A stretch of DNA of 64,000 bases from Limnohabitans sp. Rim8 (GTDB lineage: Bacteria; Pseudomonadota; Gammaproteobacteria; Burkholderiales; Burkholderiaceae_C), in NCBI GenBank assembly GCA_945897465.1, contig CAMDFK010000002.1, forward strand, positions 62,001 through 126,000, given 5' to 3'. This document shows positions 62,542-64,000 of this stretch, in pieces; the first letter of the stretch is position 1, and the number at the start of each line of letters is the position of its first letter. Below the pieces are notes generated by a model. That model did no database searches. It had not been told where the DNA came from and saw only the letters and a list, made by a program, of their open reading frames with translations. Both the position numbers and the translations under genes were made by a program.

Positions 62542-63870
62542 ATGAACACATTGACTGCCCAGATCACCCCGCCCATGTCGGCTGACAGGGCACATGAAAT
62601 CGCTCAGGCCCTCGACCTGCGGGCCTTGCCGCGCGACTTTCTGGACAACCCCTATCCGGTCTATGCAGCGCTGCGGCAGTCCGAGCCTTTCAAGCGCATG
62701 CCCGATGGCTCGTACTTCTTTACGCGCCACGCCGATTTGGTGGCGGTGTACCGCGACGCCAAGGTCTTCAGCTCCGACAAGCAAGTCGAATTCGGCCCCA
62801 AATACAACCACGCGCCGTTCAACCAGCCGCCCTACGCCACAGCAAATGGTCAGGCTCCGCTGTTCGAGCACCACACCCACAGCCTGGTCTTCAACGACGC
62901 ACCACGACACACCCGTGTGCGGCACCTGATCATGGGCGCCCTCACCCGCCGCGCCATCGAGGCCATGGAGCCTGGCCTGGTGCAACTGGTGGACAGCCTG
63001 CTGGACAAAATCGAGGCCCAAGGCGGCGGCGATCTGATCGAAGACTTTGCCTCGGCCATTCCGGTGGAGATCATTGGCAATTTGCTGGATGTGCCACACG
63101 CCGACCGCGAGCCCTTGCGTGGCTGGTCGCTGGCCATTTTGGGGGCGCTGGAGCCATCCCTCACCCCAGACCAAGAAGCTTTGGGCAACCGCAGCGTGAG
63201 CGAATTTTTGACCTACTTGCGCGAACTGGTCGCCAAGCGCAGACGGCAGCCGAGCGACCCGGAGCAGGACGTGCTGACCTGCTTGATTCAAGGGGAGGAA
63301 AACGGCGACGCCTTTAGCGAAGTCGAGTTGCTGCAAAACTGCGTGTTTTTGCTCAACGCCGGGCACGAAACCACCACCAACCTGATCGGGAACGCGCTCA
63401 TCAGCCTGCAAGAGTGGCCCGAGCAGCGCAAACAACTCCAGGCCGACCTGAAACAAGCCGCCAGCGACGAAGTGCGTGAGCAGTGTCTGAGCTTGGCCGT
63501 TGACGAGTTTTTGCGCTTCGAATCGTCCAACCAGCTGGGCAACCGCCGCGCCCTGCAAGACACCCAGGTCAACGGCATGGACTTGCCCGCCGGCGCCTTG
63601 GTCACCCTGTGTATTGGTGCAGCCAACCGCGACCCTTACATATATGACAAGCCCGAACAATTGAACCTGCGCCGCACCGGCAACAAGCACCTGGCCTTTG
63701 GCTTTGGCGTGCACCAGTGCGCGGGCCTGAGCCTGGCGCGGCTGGAAGGCCGAGTGGCCATCGGCCGCTTTTTGCAGCGCTTTCCAAATTACCAGCTCAC
63801 GCAAGCGCCCCAACGCGGCGGCCGGGCGAGGTTTCGCGGCTTCTTGCACGCACCGTTTTCGATCCGATAA
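62542..63870 (+). CDS. Cytochrome P450
   Basis: A 442-residue soluble bacterial P450. The oxygen-binding I helix has AGHETTTN, the K-helix ExxR is Glu322/Arg325 (EFLRFESSNQ), and the haem-ligating Cys393 lies in FGFGVHQCAGLSLAR. No membrane anchor is present. It hydroxylates an unactivated carbon with electrons from a ferredoxin or similar partner, which is not encoded nearby. Start is ATG at 62542; a TTG 27 bases upstream was not preferred. Substrate unknown; other members near hydrolases act on fatty acids or terpenoids. Confidence 0.93.
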   Translation: MNTLTAQITPPMSADRAHEIAQALDLRALPRDFLDNPYPVYAALRQSEPFKRMPDGSYFFTRHADLVAVYRDAKVFSSDKQVEFGPKYNHAPFNQPPYATANGQAPLFEHHTHSLVFNDAPRHTRVRHLIMGALTRRAIEAMEPGLVQLVDSLLDKIEAQGGGDLIEDFASAIPVEIIGNLLDVPHADREPLRGWSLAILGALEPSLTPDQEALGNRSVSEFLTYLRELVAKRRRQPSDPEQDVLTCLIQGEENGDAFSEVELLQNCVFLLNAGHETTTNLIGNALISLQEWPEQRKQLQADLKQAASDEVREQCLSLAVDEFLRFESSNQLGNRRALQDTQVNGMDLPAGALVTLCIGAANRDPYIYDKPEQLNLRRTGNKHLAFGFGVHQCAGLSLARLEGRVAIGRFLQRFPNYQLTQAPQRGGRARFRGFLHAPFSIR

Positions 63871-63888
63871 CACCCAAGGAGACAAGCC

Positions 63889-64000
63889 ATGGACACCACC
63901 GAAACACAAGCGCCACAGCACACCAGCTTTGCCGAGTTCTACCCTTTTTACCTGAGCGAGCACAGCCACCGTAGCTGCCGCCGCATGCATTTTGTGGGCA
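63889..64000 (+). CDS. Mpo1-like (DUF962) membrane protein, 5' end only
   Basis: The first 37 codons are in the window. SFAEFYPFYLSEHSHRSCRRMHFVG is the family's N-terminal signature, seen here around FYPFYLSEH and RRMHFVG. The yeast member Mpo1 is a 2-hydroxy fatty acid dioxygenase in the ER; bacterial ones are small membrane proteins of unproven activity. AAGGAGAC lies 6 bases before the ATG, 18 bases after the P450 gene. The rest of the gene is outside the window. Confidence 0.85.
   Translation, partial: MDTTETQAPQHTSFAEFYPFYLSEHSHRSCRRMHFVG

Noticed and set aside
1..64000. CRISPR arrays, prophage genes or insertion sequences
   Set aside because: No regularly spaced repeats, transposase, integrase or phage structural motifs were seen.

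Overview
The window looks like a chromosomal segment of a betaproteobacterium, most likely order Burkholderiales, family Comamonadaceae (Limnohabitans, Rhodoferax or Polaromonas-like). This is inferred from the high-GC coding style, the livFGMHK set embedded in beta-oxidation genes, a Bug/TctC-type receptor, and the pairing of selO with msrB. No rRNA, tRNA, CRISPR array, transposase, integrase or prophage gene was recognised.

Region 1 (1-16.6 kb, all minus strand) is a fatty-acid/acyl-CoA catabolic block. In transcription order it holds an acyl-CoA ligase, a branched-chain-type ABC importer (binding protein, then livH, livM, livG, livF), a FadB-like two-function enzyme, a thiolase, a 600-residue-class acyl-CoA dehydrogenase, a Dabb protein, an SDR, a hotdog thioesterase, a medium-chain reductase, a glutathione transferase-like protein and a second SDR cut by the window edge. 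A palindromic operator-like site lies before the fadB-like gene.

Region 2 (16.7-22.8 kb, plus strand) is core housekeeping: selO-msrB, yciB-bolA, a parvulin-type isomerase with a clear terminator, and rlhA. A 392-base gap before rlhA holds two large hairpins that share an identical 26-nt loop but have different arms.

Region 3 (22.8-36.8 kb, all minus strand) looks lower in GC and is the main accessory block. It reads LysR regulator, aconitase, PrpF-type isomerase, a substrate-binding-fold protein with no signal peptide, TctC receptor, a TctA-TctB fusion permease, a thioesterase, a second leaderless binding-fold protein, a second PrpF, a 2-hydroxyacid dehydrogenase and an AbrB-type membrane protein. 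The simplest reading is uptake of a tricarboxylate, double-bond isomerisation in the cytoplasm, and entry into the TCA cycle by an aconitase. The duplicated PrpF/leaderless-binding-protein pair is the best candidate here for an undescribed enzyme system.

Region 4 (37-45 kb, minus) is purL, a SWIM/SNF2 helicase and a small cystatin-like lipoprotein. Region 5 (45.1-48.1 kb, minus) is a tightly overlapped GntR regulator / PhyH dioxygenase / SAF-domain oxidoreductase operon with its own operator. Region 6 (48.2-54.9 kb) has map-glnD facing aroC-MFS-hydrolase. Region 7 (55-59.6 kb, minus) is a three-gene type I secretion apparatus without an adjacent substrate. Region 8 (59.8-64 kb) has a CBS-pair protein, metY, an alpha/beta hydrolase, a cytochrome P450 and the start of an Mpo1-like membrane protein.

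Three sequence-level patterns cut across the regions. A palindromic repeat is inserted in frame in both selO and purL and also lies between two genes. A TGGGATAAT-N8-ATG motif precedes map, rlhA and aroC, suggesting leaderless transcripts. The LivF/LivG ATPase pair has two degenerate motifs that would fall in the same composite ATP site.
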